A model generated the notes under the pieces. The model did not search any database, had not been told where the DNA came from, and saw only the letters and a list, made by a program, of their open reading frames with translations. Shown here piece after piece: positions 7,725 through 16,383 of a stretch of 32,570 nt of DNA. Made by a program: the position numbers and the translations under genes. The stretch is from Rhodospirillales bacterium (lineage in GTDB: Bacteria > Pseudomonadota > Alphaproteobacteria > ATCC43930 > CGMCC-115725): contig JADGGZ010000015.1 of assembly GCA_019689675.1 (NCBI GenBank), positions 1 to 32,570 of the forward strand. Direction: 5' to 3'. The stretch's first letter is position 1. Each line of letters begins with the position of its first letter.

Positions 7725-7934
7725 ATGCGTGCCGGTCTTTCACCCATGTCCCCCGAAGCCTTTGCCGATTTCGCGCTGACCGAGATCGCTTACGTGAAGC
7801 CGCTCGCGAGCGGTCGCGCGACGCGCTACGCGATTCATGCTGCCGACGGGACCCGCCTCGGCATCGCCGACGATCGTGCCACCGCGTTCGCTGCCGTTCG
7901 CCAGCAGGACCTGGAGCCGGTCAGCGTTCAGTGA
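7725..7934 (+). CDS. DUF1150 family protein
   Basis: This 69-residue protein matches the compact DUF1150 pattern known from alphaproteobacteria: MSPEAFADFALTEIAYVKP at the N-terminus, then Y-A-I-H-A-A-D-G-T-R-L-G-I-A-D-D-R-A-T-A and a C-terminal QQDLEPVSVQ. The function of the family is unknown; in rhizobia such genes often sit beside small heat-shock protein genes. Here no Hsp20 gene is present. The ATG at 7725 has CCGGAGAAT upstream; a second ATG at 7746 (MSPEAF) is where some relatives begin, so the true start could be either. It follows the possible small membrane protein by 20 bases and converges on the MarR-GNAT gene, 12 bases away. Confidence 0.77.
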   Translation: MRAGLSPMSPEAFADFALTEIAYVKPLASGRATRYAIHAADGTRLGIADDRATAFAAVRQQDLEPVSVQ

Positions 7935-7946
7935 GCTTCGAGGGAA

Positions 7947-8876
7947 TCAGAGGTCGCGTTCCCAGGTCTCGCCGACAAGGTCGTGCCCGAAGCTGTGGTG
8001 CGGCTCCGAGGCGACGAGCTCGAACCCGGCGGTCTCGTAGATCCGCCGCGCCGCGACGAGGACGCTGTTGGTCCAGAGCGTGATGCGGCGGTAGCCGACG
8101 CTCTTGGCGAAACGCAGGCATTCCTCGACGAGCCGCCGCCCGATCCCGGCGCCGCGCGCGAAAGGCTCGACGTAGAGGAGGCGCAGCTTCGCGATTTCGT
8201 CGGTCTTGCGCACGAGGAAGACCGACCCGACGATCGCCCCGTCCTGCTCCGCGATCCAGCACCGCTCCCGCTTGGGATCGAAATTCTTGATGAACTCGGC
8301 GCCGACCTCGGCGACGAGCGCCTCGAACGTCTCGTCCCAGCCGTATTCCTCGGCATAGAGGACGCCATGCCGGTGCACCACCCAGCCGATGTCGCCCGCT
8401 CGATGCGGGCGAAGGAGGTAGGGCGGGCGGGACGCGGGCCGGTCGCCGAGCAACGTTTCAATGGTGCGCATCGCCTCGACGAGGCGTTGCTGCTGCGGTC
8501 CGGGAAGTCTCTCGAGGAGCGCCGAGATCTCCGCGCGCGAGGCGCGGTCGAGCGGCGCGAAGGCCGCGCGGCCCGCCTCCGTCAGCGCGATCGAGCTCTG
8601 CCGCGCGTCGGTCTTGGACGGAGTGCGCACGATGAGGCCCTCGGTCTCGAATCCGCGCAGAATGCGGCTCAGGTACCCGGCGTCGAGGCCGAGGTCGCGC
8701 GCCAGCTCGGCCGCAGGCAACGGCGGACGCTGGGCGAGCTCGTAGAGCACGCGCGCCTGGGTGAGCGAGAAGCGGCTCTCGTGCAGTCCCTCGCGCAGGA
8801 CCCCGATCTGCTGGGTGTAGAAGCGATTGAAGCGGCGAACGGCCGCGATCCGGTCGTCGAAGGAACCGTCGGGCAT
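7947..8876 (-). CDS. MarR-type regulator fused to a GNAT N-acetyltransferase
   Basis: This 309-residue protein has two domains. Residues ~1-145 are a MarR winged helix: FSLTQARVLYELAQR, then LARDLGLDAGYLSRILRGFE as recognition region and a wing with VRTPSKTDARQ. Residues ~155-309 are a GNAT acetyltransferase: RPHRAGDIGWVVHRHGVLYA, then AEQDGAIVGSVFLV, KLRLLYVEPFARGAGIGRRL with the acetyl-CoA loop (R-G-A-G-I-G-R-R) and LWTNSVLVAARRIYETAGF. This fused type is widespread but poorly studied; the GNAT half may sense or modify a small molecule that controls DNA binding. CGAGGGGG precedes the ATG. Two overlapping palindromes directly upstream suggest autoregulation. The gene lies downstream of the RND pump on the same strand, separated by 61 bases that carry those sites. 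Confidence 0.91.
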   Translation of the reverse strand: MPDGSFDDRIAAVRRFNRFYTQQIGVLREGLHESRFSLTQARVLYELAQRPPLPAAELARDLGLDAGYLSRILRGFETEGLIVRTPSKTDARQSSIALTEAGRAAFAPLDRASRAEISALLERLPGPQQQRLVEAMRTIETLLGDRPASRPPYLLRPHRAGDIGWVVHRHGVLYAEEYGWDETFEALVAEVGAEFIKNFDPKRERCWIAEQDGAIVGSVFLVRKTDEIAKLRLLYVEPFARGAGIGRRLVEECLRFAKSVGYRRITLWTNSVLVAARRIYETAGFELVASEPHHSFGHDLVGETWERDL

Positions 8877-8913
8877 GGCGCACCCCCTCGAAAGAGATGC
8901 GTGACATCGTCAA

Positions 8914-8934
8914 TCAACTAGTTGACTGAGTCAA
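8914..8934. promoter_or_regulatory. Overlapping palindromes, likely MarR operator
   Basis: TCAACTAGTTGA (8914-8925) is a perfect 12-base palindrome. TTGACTGAGTCAA (8922-8934) is a perfect 13-base palindrome around a central G. They share TTGA. They lie 38-58 bases upstream of the MarR-GNAT ATG and immediately after the RND stop codon. MarR proteins bind palindromes of this size in their own promoters, so autoregulation is the natural reading. TTGACT or TTGATT on the - strand could also serve as a -35 element. Confidence 0.55.
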
Positions 8935-8937
8935 TGA

Positions 8938-11900
8938 TCAGTGGCCCGTCGCCGGGGCGTGGCTCGAGCGAACCGGTGCGGGTTTCGGGCCGCGGCGCCA
9001 AGCGCGGGCGTGCTCGAGGTAGAGGTAGATGACCGGCGTGATGAATAGCGTCAGCATCTGCGAGACGATAAGGCCTCCGACGACGGCGAGACCGAGCGGC
9101 TGGCGCAGCTCGGACCCGGCGCCGACACCGATCGCGATCGGCACCGCGCCCATGATCGCCGCCATCGTCGTCATGATGATCGGGCGGAAGCGCAGAATGC
9201 AGGCCTGGAAGATCGCCTCCTCCGGCGCCGCCCCGGCGCGCTGCGCCTCGATCGCGAAGTCGACCATCATGATCGCGTTCTTCTTCACGATGCCGATCAG
9301 CATGACGATGCCGATGATGGCGATGACGTTGAGATCGACCTTGAACAGCATCAGCGTCACGAGCGCGCCGAGCCCGGCCGCCGGCAGGCCCGAGAGGATC
9401 GTGATCGGGTGGATGAAGCTCTCGTAGAGGATGCCGAGCACGACGTAGATCACGAACAACGCGGCGAGGATGAGCAGCCCCTGTCCCTGCAGCGAATCCT
9501 GGAACACCTGCGCCGTGCCCTGAAAGCTCGTCAGCACCGTTGCTGGCAGCGCGAGCGCGCGCTCGGTCGCCTGGATCTGCCCCACCGCCTCGCCGAGCGA
9601 GACGCCGTGCGCCAGGTTGAACGAGATCGTCACCTCCGGGAGCTGCGCCTGGTGGTTGACGTTTACGGGCCCGGTCGTCAGCCGCACGGTCGCGACGGTA
9701 TCGAGCGGCACTAGGTTGCCGTCCGTCGTGGACACGTAGAGCGCGCCGAGCGCGCTCGCGTCCTGCTGGTATTGGCGCCCGACCTCGAGGATGACCTGGT
9801 AGTCGTTGCTGGGCGTGTAGATGGTCGAGATCTGCCGCGCACCGAAGGCGCTGTAGAGCGTGTTGCGCAGCGCGTCGGAGGTGACGTGCAGGGTCGCCGC
9901 CTTCTCCCGGTCGAGCTCCACGATCGCCTGCGGGCTCCTGATCTGCAAATCGCTGCTGACGTCGAGGAGGCCGGGCAGTTCCCGCAGCCGCGCTTCGAGC
10001 TGCGGCGCGATCCGCTTCAGCTCGTCGAAGTCGCTCGCCTGGATCGTATACTGGTACTGGCTCTTCGCGAGGCGGCCGCCGACATTGATGTTCTGGATCG
10101 GCTGCATGTAGACCTTGAGCTCGGGAATCGCCGCGAGCTTCGGCCGCAGCCGCGCGATGACATCCGTCACCGACGCGTGGCGCTGGTCGAACGGCTTCAG
10201 CCCGACGAAGAGGCGGCCCTGGTTGACCGAGGTCGAGAAGCCGCTGGCGCCGACCGAGGAGTTGACGGTCTCAATGTCGGGGTCGGCCACGAGGATGTCG
10301 GCGACCTTCTTCTGCGCCGCGCACATCGCCTCGAACGAGATGTCCTGCGGCGCCTCCGTCACGACGAATATCTGGCCGGTGTCCTCGGTCGGGAAGAAGC
10401 CCTTCGGCACGATCATGAAGAGATAGACGCTGCCGGCCAGCGAGGCGGCGGTGACCACCAGCATCGTGCGCCGATGCGCCAGCGCCTTGCGCAGCGTCCA
10501 TTCATAGCCGCGCAGCATCCGCTCGAAGCCGGCCTCCGACCAGCGGAGCAGGATGAACTCGCGGCCGCGGCGGTGACGCTCGCTCTTCAGGAGCCGGCTG
10601 CAGAGCAGCGGCGTCAGGGTCAGCGAAACGAATCCCGAGACGAGGATCGTCATGCTGATCGTGACCGCGAACTCGCGGAAGAGCCGGCCGACGATGCCGC
10701 CCATGAACAGCACCGGGATGAAGACCGCGACAAGCGAGAGCGTGATCGAGATGATGGTGAAGGCGATCTCGCGGCTGCCCTTGAGCGCCGCCTCGAACGG
10801 CCGCATGCCCTGCTCGACGTAGCGCACGATGTTCTCGAGCATCACGATCGCGTCGTCGACGACGAACCCGACCGACAGCGTCAGCGCGAGCAGCGACAGA
10901 TTGTCGATCGAATAGCCCATCATGTACATGCCGGCGAAGGTGCCGACGATCGAGATCGGCAGCGCCAGCGCGGGGATGACGGTCGCGGTGAGGTTCCGCA
11001 GGAAGAGGAAGATCACCATCACAACCAGCGCGACGGTGAGGCCGAGCGTGAACTGCACCTCGGCGACCGAGGCGCGGATCGACTGCGAACGGTCGAGCAG
11101 CAGGTCGAGATGGACCGAGGCGGGGAGCTGGGCGCGGAACTCGGGCAGCAGCGCCTTGACGCTGTCGACTACCTCGACCGTGTTGGCGTCGGGCTGGCGC
11201 TGCACGGCGAGGATGATCGAGCGCTTGCCGTTGTACCAACTCGCGACCTGGTCGTTCTCGACCCCGTCCACGACCTCGGCGACGTCGCCGAGCCGCACCG
11301 GGTTGCCGGCGCGATAGGCGATGATGAGCGGCCGGTACTGCGCCGCCTTGCCGAGCTGCTCGTTCGCCTGCAACGTCAGGCTCTGCTTCGGCCCGTTGAG
11401 CTGGCCGACCGGCGTGTTGGAGTTGGCCGCTGCGACCGCGTTCTGGATGTCGGCAAGGCTGATCCCGGTCGAGGCGAGCGCCTTAGGGTCGACCTGGATG
11501 CGCACGGCGTATTTCTGCGCGCCATAGACGGCGACCTGGGCGATGCCCGGGAGCGTCGAGATGCGCTCCGCGATCAGCGTCTCGGCGTACTCGTCGACCG
11601 TCGAGAGCGGCAGCAAGCTGGAGTTGAGGCTCAAGTAGAGCACCGGCTGGTCGGCCGGATTGACTTTCCGGAACGACGGCGGGGTCGTCATCTCCTTGGG
11701 CAGCTTGCGCGCCGCCGTGGCGATCGCCGACTGCACGTCGAGCGCCGCGCCGTCGATGTCGCGGTCGAGATCGAACTGCAGCGTGATTCGGGTGACGCCC
11801 TGCCCGTTGATCGACGTCATCGAGGTGATGCCGGCGATGGTCGAGAACTCGCGCTCGAGCGGCGTCGCGACCGAGGCCGCCATCGTCTCCGGGCTCGCTC

Positions 11901-12057
11901 CCGGCAGGGTCGCGCTCACCTGGATGGTCGGGAAATCGACCCGCGGGAGCGCCGCGACCGGCAGCAGCCGGTACCCGAACGCGCCGATGACCACGAAGGC
12001 GATCATCAGCAGCGTCGTCATCACCGGACGACGGATGCAGAGTTCGGGCAGCGTCAC
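8938..12057 (-). CDS. RND efflux transporter, MdtB/MdtC-like
   Basis: This 1039-residue protein is a full-length HAE-type RND drug-proton antiporter. It begins LPELCIRRPVMTTLLMIAFV, has the porter repeat twice (SATLPGASPETMA is the first conserved loop), and carries the proton-relay residues D401-D402 in V-V-D-D-A-I-V-M-L-E-N-I and K925/K926 in G-I-V-K-K-N-A-I-M-M-V-D. F-R-P-I-I-M-T-T-M-A-A-I-M-G near the C-terminus is typical of the MdtB/MdtC/MuxB branch. Unlike enteric mdtBC there is only one transporter gene, so it probably works as a homotrimer. The start is GTG, overlapping the adaptor stop (GTGA). No outer-membrane factor gene is linked, so a TolC-like partner must be encoded elsewhere. 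Substrates are unknown. Confidence 0.95.
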   Translation of the reverse strand: MTLPELCIRRPVMTTLLMIAFVVIGAFGYRLLPVAALPRVDFPTIQVSATLPGASPETMAASVATPLEREFSTIAGITSMTSINGQGVTRITLQFDLDRDIDGAALDVQSAIATAARKLPKEMTTPPSFRKVNPADQPVLYLSLNSSLLPLSTVDEYAETLIAERISTLPGIAQVAVYGAQKYAVRIQVDPKALASTGISLADIQNAVAAANSNTPVGQLNGPKQSLTLQANEQLGKAAQYRPLIIAYRAGNPVRLGDVAEVVDGVENDQVASWYNGKRSIILAVQRQPDANTVEVVDSVKALLPEFRAQLPASVHLDLLLDRSQSIRASVAEVQFTLGLTVALVVMVIFLFLRNLTATVIPALALPISIVGTFAGMYMMGYSIDNLSLLALTLSVGFVVDDAIVMLENIVRYVEQGMRPFEAALKGSREIAFTIISITLSLVAVFIPVLFMGGIVGRLFREFAVTISMTILVSGFVSLTLTPLLCSRLLKSERHRRGREFILLRWSEAGFERMLRGYEWTLRKALAHRRTMLVVTAASLAGSVYLFMIVPKGFFPTEDTGQIFVVTEAPQDISFEAMCAAQKKVADILVADPDIETVNSSVGASGFSTSVNQGRLFVGLKPFDQRHASVTDVIARLRPKLAAIPELKVYMQPIQNINVGGRLAKSQYQYTIQASDFDELKRIAPQLEARLRELPGLLDVSSDLQIRSPQAIVELDREKAATLHVTSDALRNTLYSAFGARQISTIYTPSNDYQVILEVGRQYQQDASALGALYVSTTDGNLVPLDTVATVRLTTGPVNVNHQAQLPEVTISFNLAHGVSLGEAVGQIQATERALALPATVLTSFQGTAQVFQDSLQGQGLLILAALFVIYVVLGILYESFIHPITILSGLPAAGLGALVTLMLFKVDLNVIAIIGIVMLIGIVKKNAIMMVDFAIEAQRAGAAPEEAIFQACILRFRPIIMTTMAAIMGAVPIAIGVGAGSELRQPLGLAVVGGLIVSQMLTLFITPVIYLYLEHARAWRRGPKPAPVRSSHAPATGH

Positions 12058-13208
12058 CCGGCCGGCTCCTTCCGGCCGCGATCCTCGGGCGCCGCCCGCA
12101 CCGTCACCCGCGTGCCGTTATCGAGCCGCAGCTGGCCGTTGACGACGACCTTGTCGCCGGCCGCGAGGCCCTTGGTGATCACCGCCTCGCCGGCGATGCG
12201 GCGGTCGACCGTCACCGGCCGCGCCTCCGCCGTCGAATCCGGCTTCAGCACGAACACGAACGAGGTGTCCTGCCCGGCCTGGACCGCCTCGGCCGGGACG
12301 ACGATCGCGTCCTCCTGGACGCCGAGAACGATCGTCGTGTTGACGAACTGCCCCGGCCAGAGGCGATCATCGGGGTTGTCGAACGTCGCCCGCAGCGCCA
12401 GCGTGTTCGTCGCCGGGTCGATCGCGTTCTCGACATAGGTCAGCTTGCCGGTGAGTGGGCCGCCGCGGTCGCCCGGCACCGTCACCTCGACCGCGAGCGG
12501 GCCTTTCTTCATCGCCGCCCGAATCGGCGCGAAGTTCGCCTGCGGCACCGAGAAGGCGACGTAGATCGGACGGATCTGGTTGAGCGTCACCAGAGGCGTC
12601 GTGTCGTTCGCCTTGATCGAGTTGCCGAGCTTGAAGTTGATCGTGCCGAGCCGGCCGTCGATCGGGGCACGGATCGTCGCGTAGGAGAGCAGGACCCGTG
12701 CCGCCTGGAGCTGCGCCTCGTCGGCTTGCACCGTGGCGGCGAGCGCCGCGGCGTTGGTCTGGGTCTGGTCGAATTGCTGACGCGAGACGAAGTCGCGCTG
12801 ACTCAGTGGCTTGACGCGCTCGACTTCGCGTTTCGCGTTCTCGAGCTGGGCGCGATCGCGCGCCAGCGTCGCCTCCTGCTGCTTCACCGACGCCTCGAGG
12901 GCGCGGCTGTCGAGGGTGAAGAGCACGTCCCCAGCCTTCACCTCCTGCCCATCCTGCACCTCGACCGAGGCGATGACGCCGTCGACGCGCGAGCGGACCG
13001 CCACGCTCGCGATCGTCTGCACCCGGCCGATCGTCGTGAGCTGGACCGGCATCGGCTTCTGCACCGCATCGGCGACCATGACGGGGACGGCCACGTCGGG
13101 CGCCCGGCCGGCAGTCTTCTGGGCGGTCGCGGGCAGGGTGAGCCAGCCGCCGGCCACTGCGACGATGCCAGCCAAGCCTGCCAAGGCTGCGATGACGGTC
13201 CGTCTCAT
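12054..13208 (-). CDS. Periplasmic adaptor (membrane fusion protein) of RND pump
   Basis: This 384-residue HlyD/MdtA-type adaptor has an N-terminal signal/anchor (MRRTVIAALAGLAGIVAVAG), a lipoyl half-motif VDGVIASVEVQDGQEVKAGD, an alpha-hairpin of two long helices (~110-175, rich in Gln, Ala and Glu), the second lipoyl half ATIRAPIDGRLG, then a beta-barrel and a membrane-proximal domain (DRLWPGQFVNTTIVL is typical). It links the transporter to an outer-membrane channel. The ATG at 13208 has GAGGCAGG just upstream and sits in front of the signal peptide; the reading frame continues further up but has no signal-like sequence there. The TGA overlaps the GTG of the RND gene, so they form a coupled operon controlled from the divergent region before tetR. 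Confidence 0.94.
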   Translation of the reverse strand: MRRTVIAALAGLAGIVAVAGGWLTLPATAQKTAGRAPDVAVPVMVADAVQKPMPVQLTTIGRVQTIASVAVRSRVDGVIASVEVQDGQEVKAGDVLFTLDSRALEASVKQQEATLARDRAQLENAKREVERVKPLSQRDFVSRQQFDQTQTNAAALAATVQADEAQLQAARVLLSYATIRAPIDGRLGTINFKLGNSIKANDTTPLVTLNQIRPIYVAFSVPQANFAPIRAAMKKGPLAVEVTVPGDRGGPLTGKLTYVENAIDPATNTLALRATFDNPDDRLWPGQFVNTTIVLGVQEDAIVVPAEAVQAGQDTSFVFVLKPDSTAEARPVTVDRRIAGEAVITKGLAAGDKVVVNGQLRLDNGTRVTVRAAPEDRGRKEPAG

Positions 13209-13281
13209 CCTGCCTCTATCATTGGGTCCGTCCCGAGTCGGGCATCCCGGGGCCATCCTTGCAGCAGGCCGAGACGGTCGA

Positions 13282-13310
13282 TAGATAAAACTCATGAGTT
13301 TCATTTTCAA
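13282..13310. promoter_or_regulatory. TetR operator inside the efflux promoter spacer
   Basis: AAACTCATGAGTTT (13288-13301) is a perfect 14-base palindrome, and the symmetry continues to 13285-13304 with one mismatched pair. On the - strand it lies between a -35-like TTGAAA (13310-13305) and a weak -10-like TATCTA (13287-13282) with a 17-base spacer, so a bound repressor would block the efflux promoter. On the + strand it ends five bases before the tetR ATG. This is a textbook arrangement for a TetR repressor controlling itself and a divergent RND operon. The palindrome is directly seen; the -10 is only a half match. Confidence 0.65.
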
Positions 13311-13918
13311 TGACCGTCGTTGTCGTGGCCCGCGACGGTGAGCGACCGTTCCGCGAGCGGCGACGCAACCGGATCCTCGAAGCGGCGGCGGCGCTGTTCG
13401 GCGAGATGCCGTTTGCCGAGGTCCAGGTCGATGACATCGCCCGGCGGGCCGGCATCGGCAAGGCGACCCTCTACCGCTACTTCCCGTCCAAGGAGGCACT
13501 CTATCTACAGGTGTTCGAGACGGCGCTGGCCCGGCTCGAGGCCGAGCTGGCGGCGATCGGCACCGCCGCGGGGCCGGCGCGCCAGCAACTCGCCCTCATG
13601 CTCGAACGCCTCACGGCGGCTCTGGAGCAGACGCGCACGCTCGGCCTCCTCGACGAGGAGCGCCCGGGCAAGGCCGGCAACTGGCGCGCCCTTTACCGGG
13701 CCCGCCGGCGCGCCATCCTCGCCGCCTTGCGCGCCGTGATCGTCGCGGGGTGCGACGCCGGCGAGTTCAGCCCCGTCGACCTTGACGTCACCCCTGCCCT
13801 CCTCATCGGGATGATCCGCGGCGGCCTCGCCAGCGCACCGCAGGCCTCGCCCGACCGGGTGGCGAGCGCCGCCATCGCCCTCGTCCTCGAGGCGCCGCTG
13901 GCCGCACGCCCTCCCTAG
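13310..13918 (+). CDS. TetR/AcrR family transcriptional regulator
   Basis: This 202-residue protein has a typical N-terminal TetR helix-turn-helix: RRRNRILEAAAALFGEMPFA, VQVDDIARRAGIGKATLYRY then FPSKEALYLQVFE (~residues 17-65). The C-terminal ligand-binding domain is all-helical and, as usual, not conserved. It is divergent from the RND operon and is very probably its repressor. The ATG at 13310 has no Shine-Dalgarno; the palindromic operator occupies that position. Translation may be near-leaderless, or may begin at the GTG at 13325, which also lacks a good site. The gene ends 112 bases before the malic enzyme gene. Confidence 0.89.
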   Translation: MTVVVVARDGERPFRERRRNRILEAAAALFGEMPFAEVQVDDIARRAGIGKATLYRYFPSKEALYLQVFETALARLEAELAAIGTAAGPARQQLALMLERLTAALEQTRTLGLLDEERPGKAGNWRALYRARRRAILAALRAVIVAGCDAGEFSPVDLDVTPALLIGMIRGGLASAPQASPDRVASAAIALVLEAPLAARPP

Positions 13919-14030
13919 CCGGACTCGTCCGCCGTCTGCGCTGAAAAGGATCATTCCCCGACCGTGACACGAGCCGCGAAAGCATTCTAAGAGGGAGGCG
14001 CCAGATGCAACGGAGGGCAGGAGGAGCTAG

Positions 14031-16316
14031 GTGGCGGACGAGGAACTGACCCGGGCTGCGCTCGAGTATCACCGGGTCCCGGTTGCGGGGAAAATCTCGG
14101 TTGCACCGACCAAGCCGCTCGCCAATCAACGCGATCTGGCGCTCGCCTACTCGCCCGGCGTGGCCGCGGCCTGCATGGCGATCGCCGCCGACCCGGCCGA
14201 AGCCTCGAACCTCACGGCGCGCTCCAATCTCGTCGCCGTCATCAGCAACGGCACCGCGGTGCTGGGCCTCGGCGCCATCGGTCCGCTCGCCTCCAAGCCC
14301 GTGATGGAGGGCAAGGGAGTCCTCTTCAAGAAGTTCGCGGGCATCGACGTGTTCGACATCGAGGTCGACGCGAAAGACCCCGACCACTTCGTCGAGGTGG
14401 TTGCCGCGCTCGAGCCGACCTTCGGGGGCATCAACCTCGAGGACATCAAGGCGCCCGAATGCTTCGAGATCGAGCGCCGGCTGCGCGAGCGGATGAAGAT
14501 TCCGGTCTTCCACGACGACCAGCACGGAACCGCGATCATCGTCTGCGCGGCAATACGGAACGGGCTGCGCCTCCTCGGCAAGAACCTTTCGGACGTCAAG
14601 ATCGTCACCTCGGGCGCGGGCGCGGCCGCGATCGCCTGTCTCGACCTTCTCGTCGACATGGGCGCGAAGCCCGAGAACATCTGGGTCACCGACATCCACG
14701 GCGTCGTCTACGAAGGCCGCAAGCAGGACATGGACGCGCGCAAGGCGCGCTATGCGAAGCGGACGAACGCGCGCACGCTCGGTGACGTGATCGAAGGCGC
14801 CGAGATCTTCCTCGGCCTTTCCGCTCCGCGTGTCCTGAAGCCGGAAATGGTGGCGCGGATGGCGGAGCGGCCGCTGATCCTCGCCCTCGCCAATCCAGAC
14901 CCCGAGATTCTTCCGGAAGAGGCGCGCAAGGTACGCCCCAACGCGATCATCGCGACCGGGCGGTCCGACTACCCGAACCAAGTCAACAACGTCCTCTGCT
15001 TCCCCTTCATTTTCCGCGGCGCGCTCGACGTCGGCGCCACCACGATCAACGAGGCGATGAAGATCGCGTGCGTCGAGGCGCTCGCCGCGCTGGCGATGGA
15101 GCCGCCCTCCGACGTCGTGGCCGCCGCCTATGCCGGCGCCGAGCTCACCTTCGGTCCCGACTACCTCATTCCGCGGCCGTTCGACCCGCGCCTCATCTCG
15201 ACCGTGGCGCCGGCGGTCGCCAAGGCGGCCATGGACAGCGGCGTCGCGACCCGGCCGATCGCCGATTTCGATGCCTATCGCGAGAAGCTTTCCCAGTTCG
15301 TCTTCCGGTCCGGGCTCACGATGCGGCCGGTCTTCGAGCACGCGAAGACCGACCCCAAGCGCGTCGTCTACTGCGAGGGCGAGGACGAGCGCGTGCTCCG
15401 CGCCGTCCAGCAGGTGCTCATCGACCGCATCGCGCGCCCGATCGTGATCGGTCGGACGGAGGTGGTGAACCGGCGGCTTAAACGTCTCGCGCTCGCGATG
15501 CGCCCGGGCGAGCATTTCGAGCTCGTCGATCCCGAGAACGACCCGCGCTACAACGATTACTGGACGCATTACCACCGCCTCACCGAGCGCAAGGGCGTCT
15601 CGCCGGACTTCGCGCGCCGCCTCGTTCGCACGCGCGAGACCGTGATCGGCGCGCTGATGGTCGCGCGCGGCGATGCGGACGCGCTCATCTGCGGCGCGGT
15701 CGGCCAGTATCACAGGCACTTGCGACACCTCGTCGACATTCTCGGCCTCGCGCCGGACGTCTCGGTGCCGGCGGCGCTCTCCGTCCTGGTGCTGCCGAAG
15801 ACGACGGTCTTTCTCTGCGACACCTACGTCAACCCGGAGCCGACCGCCGAACAGCTCTGCTGCATTACGCTGCGCGCGGCCGAGCAGATCCGCCATTTCG
15901 GGATCGAGCCGAAGGTCGCGCTCCTCTCGCACTCGAATTTCGGCAGCTCCGACACGCCCTCTGCGCGCAAGATGCGCGAGGTGCTGGCGCTGCTGCGCGA
16001 AGCGGCGCCCGAGCTCGAGGTCGAAGGCGAGATGCACGGCGACGCCGCGATCTCGGAGGAGATCCGCAGCCGCATCTTCCCGAACTCGCGCCTCAAGGGC
16101 GCCGCGAACCTTCTCGTGCTGCCGACGCTCGACGCCGCCAACATCGCCTTCAATCTCTTGAAGACGCTCGGCGACGGGCTCCATGTCGGCCCGATCCTTC
16201 TCGGCATGGCGAAGCCGGCGCATATCGTGACGCCGTCCGTGACGGTGCGCGGGCTCGTCAACGTGAGCGCGATCGCCGTCTACGACGCGCAGGTGCAGGC
16301 GGCCGCGGCGTCGTGA
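14031..16316 (+). CDS. maeB: NADP-dependent malic enzyme with C-terminal phosphotransacetylase-like domain
   Basis: This 761-residue protein oxidatively decarboxylates malate to pyruvate and CO2, making NADPH for gluconeogenic growth and biosynthesis. Residues ~1-420 are the malic enzyme: [12 protein letters not shown] (substrate Tyr), [20 protein letters not shown] with the catalytic Lys, the metal site around FHDDQHGTA (~160-168) and the dinucleotide motif SGAGAAA at 194-200. Residues ~430-755 resemble phosphotransacetylase ([31 protein letters not shown]); in this family that domain does not catalyse acetyl transfer but takes part in acetyl-CoA inhibition and oligomer formation. The length is normal for MaeB. 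The start is GTG with a strong GGAGGAG upstream. The 112-base gap before it holds a weak promoter-like GTGACA...ATTCTAA (13964-13990). Confidence 0.95.
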   Translation: MADEELTRAALEYHRVPVAGKISVAPTKPLANQRDLALAYSPGVAAACMAIAADPAEASNLTARSNLVAVISNGTAVLGLGAIGPLASKPVMEGKGVLFKKFAGIDVFDIEVDAKDPDHFVEVVAALEPTFGGINLEDIKAPECFEIERRLRERMKIPVFHDDQHGTAIIVCAAIRNGLRLLGKNLSDVKIVTSGAGAAAIACLDLLVDMGAKPENIWVTDIHGVVYEGRKQDMDARKARYAKRTNARTLGDVIEGAEIFLGLSAPRVLKPEMVARMAERPLILALANPDPEILPEEARKVRPNAIIATGRSDYPNQVNNVLCFPFIFRGALDVGATTINEAMKIACVEALAALAMEPPSDVVAAAYAGAELTFGPDYLIPRPFDPRLISTVAPAVAKAAMDSGVATRPIADFDAYREKLSQFVFRSGLTMRPVFEHAKTDPKRVVYCEGEDERVLRAVQQVLIDRIARPIVIGRTEVVNRRLKRLALAMRPGEHFELVDPENDPRYNDYWTHYHRLTERKGVSPDFARRLVRTRETVIGALMVARGDADALICGAVGQYHRHLRHLVDILGLAPDVSVPAALSVLVLPKTTVFLCDTYVNPEPTAEQLCCITLRAAEQIRHFGIEPKVALLSHSNFGSSDTPSARKMREVLALLREAAPELEVEGEMHGDAAISEEIRSRIFPNSRLKGAANLLVLPTLDAANIAFNLLKTLGDGLHVGPILLGMAKPAHIVTPSVTVRGLVNVSAIAVYDAQVQAAAAS

Positions 16317-16351
16317 GGGGGGTGCTGTCCTCCGCAGGAAGGGAACGCTAT

Positions 16352-16373
16352 GGTCGGCGACAGACGTCCGACC
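16352..16373 (+). repeat. Small hairpin just before the OsmC ribosome binding site
   Basis: GGTCGG (16352-16357) and CCGACC (16368-16373) pair around a 10-base loop and directly abut the CGGAGGACC binding site of the next gene. It could modulate entry of ribosomes or be chance in GC-rich DNA. It has no T-run and is not a terminator for maeB. Confidence 0.3.
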
Positions 16374-16383
16374 GGAGGACCCC

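Noticed and set aside
9772-12438. Open frame of 888 codons on the + strand opposite the RND transporter
   Set aside because: It is the antisense shadow of a gene with complete RND motifs; its protein is a low-complexity Arg/Asp/Glu/Ala mix without any domain.
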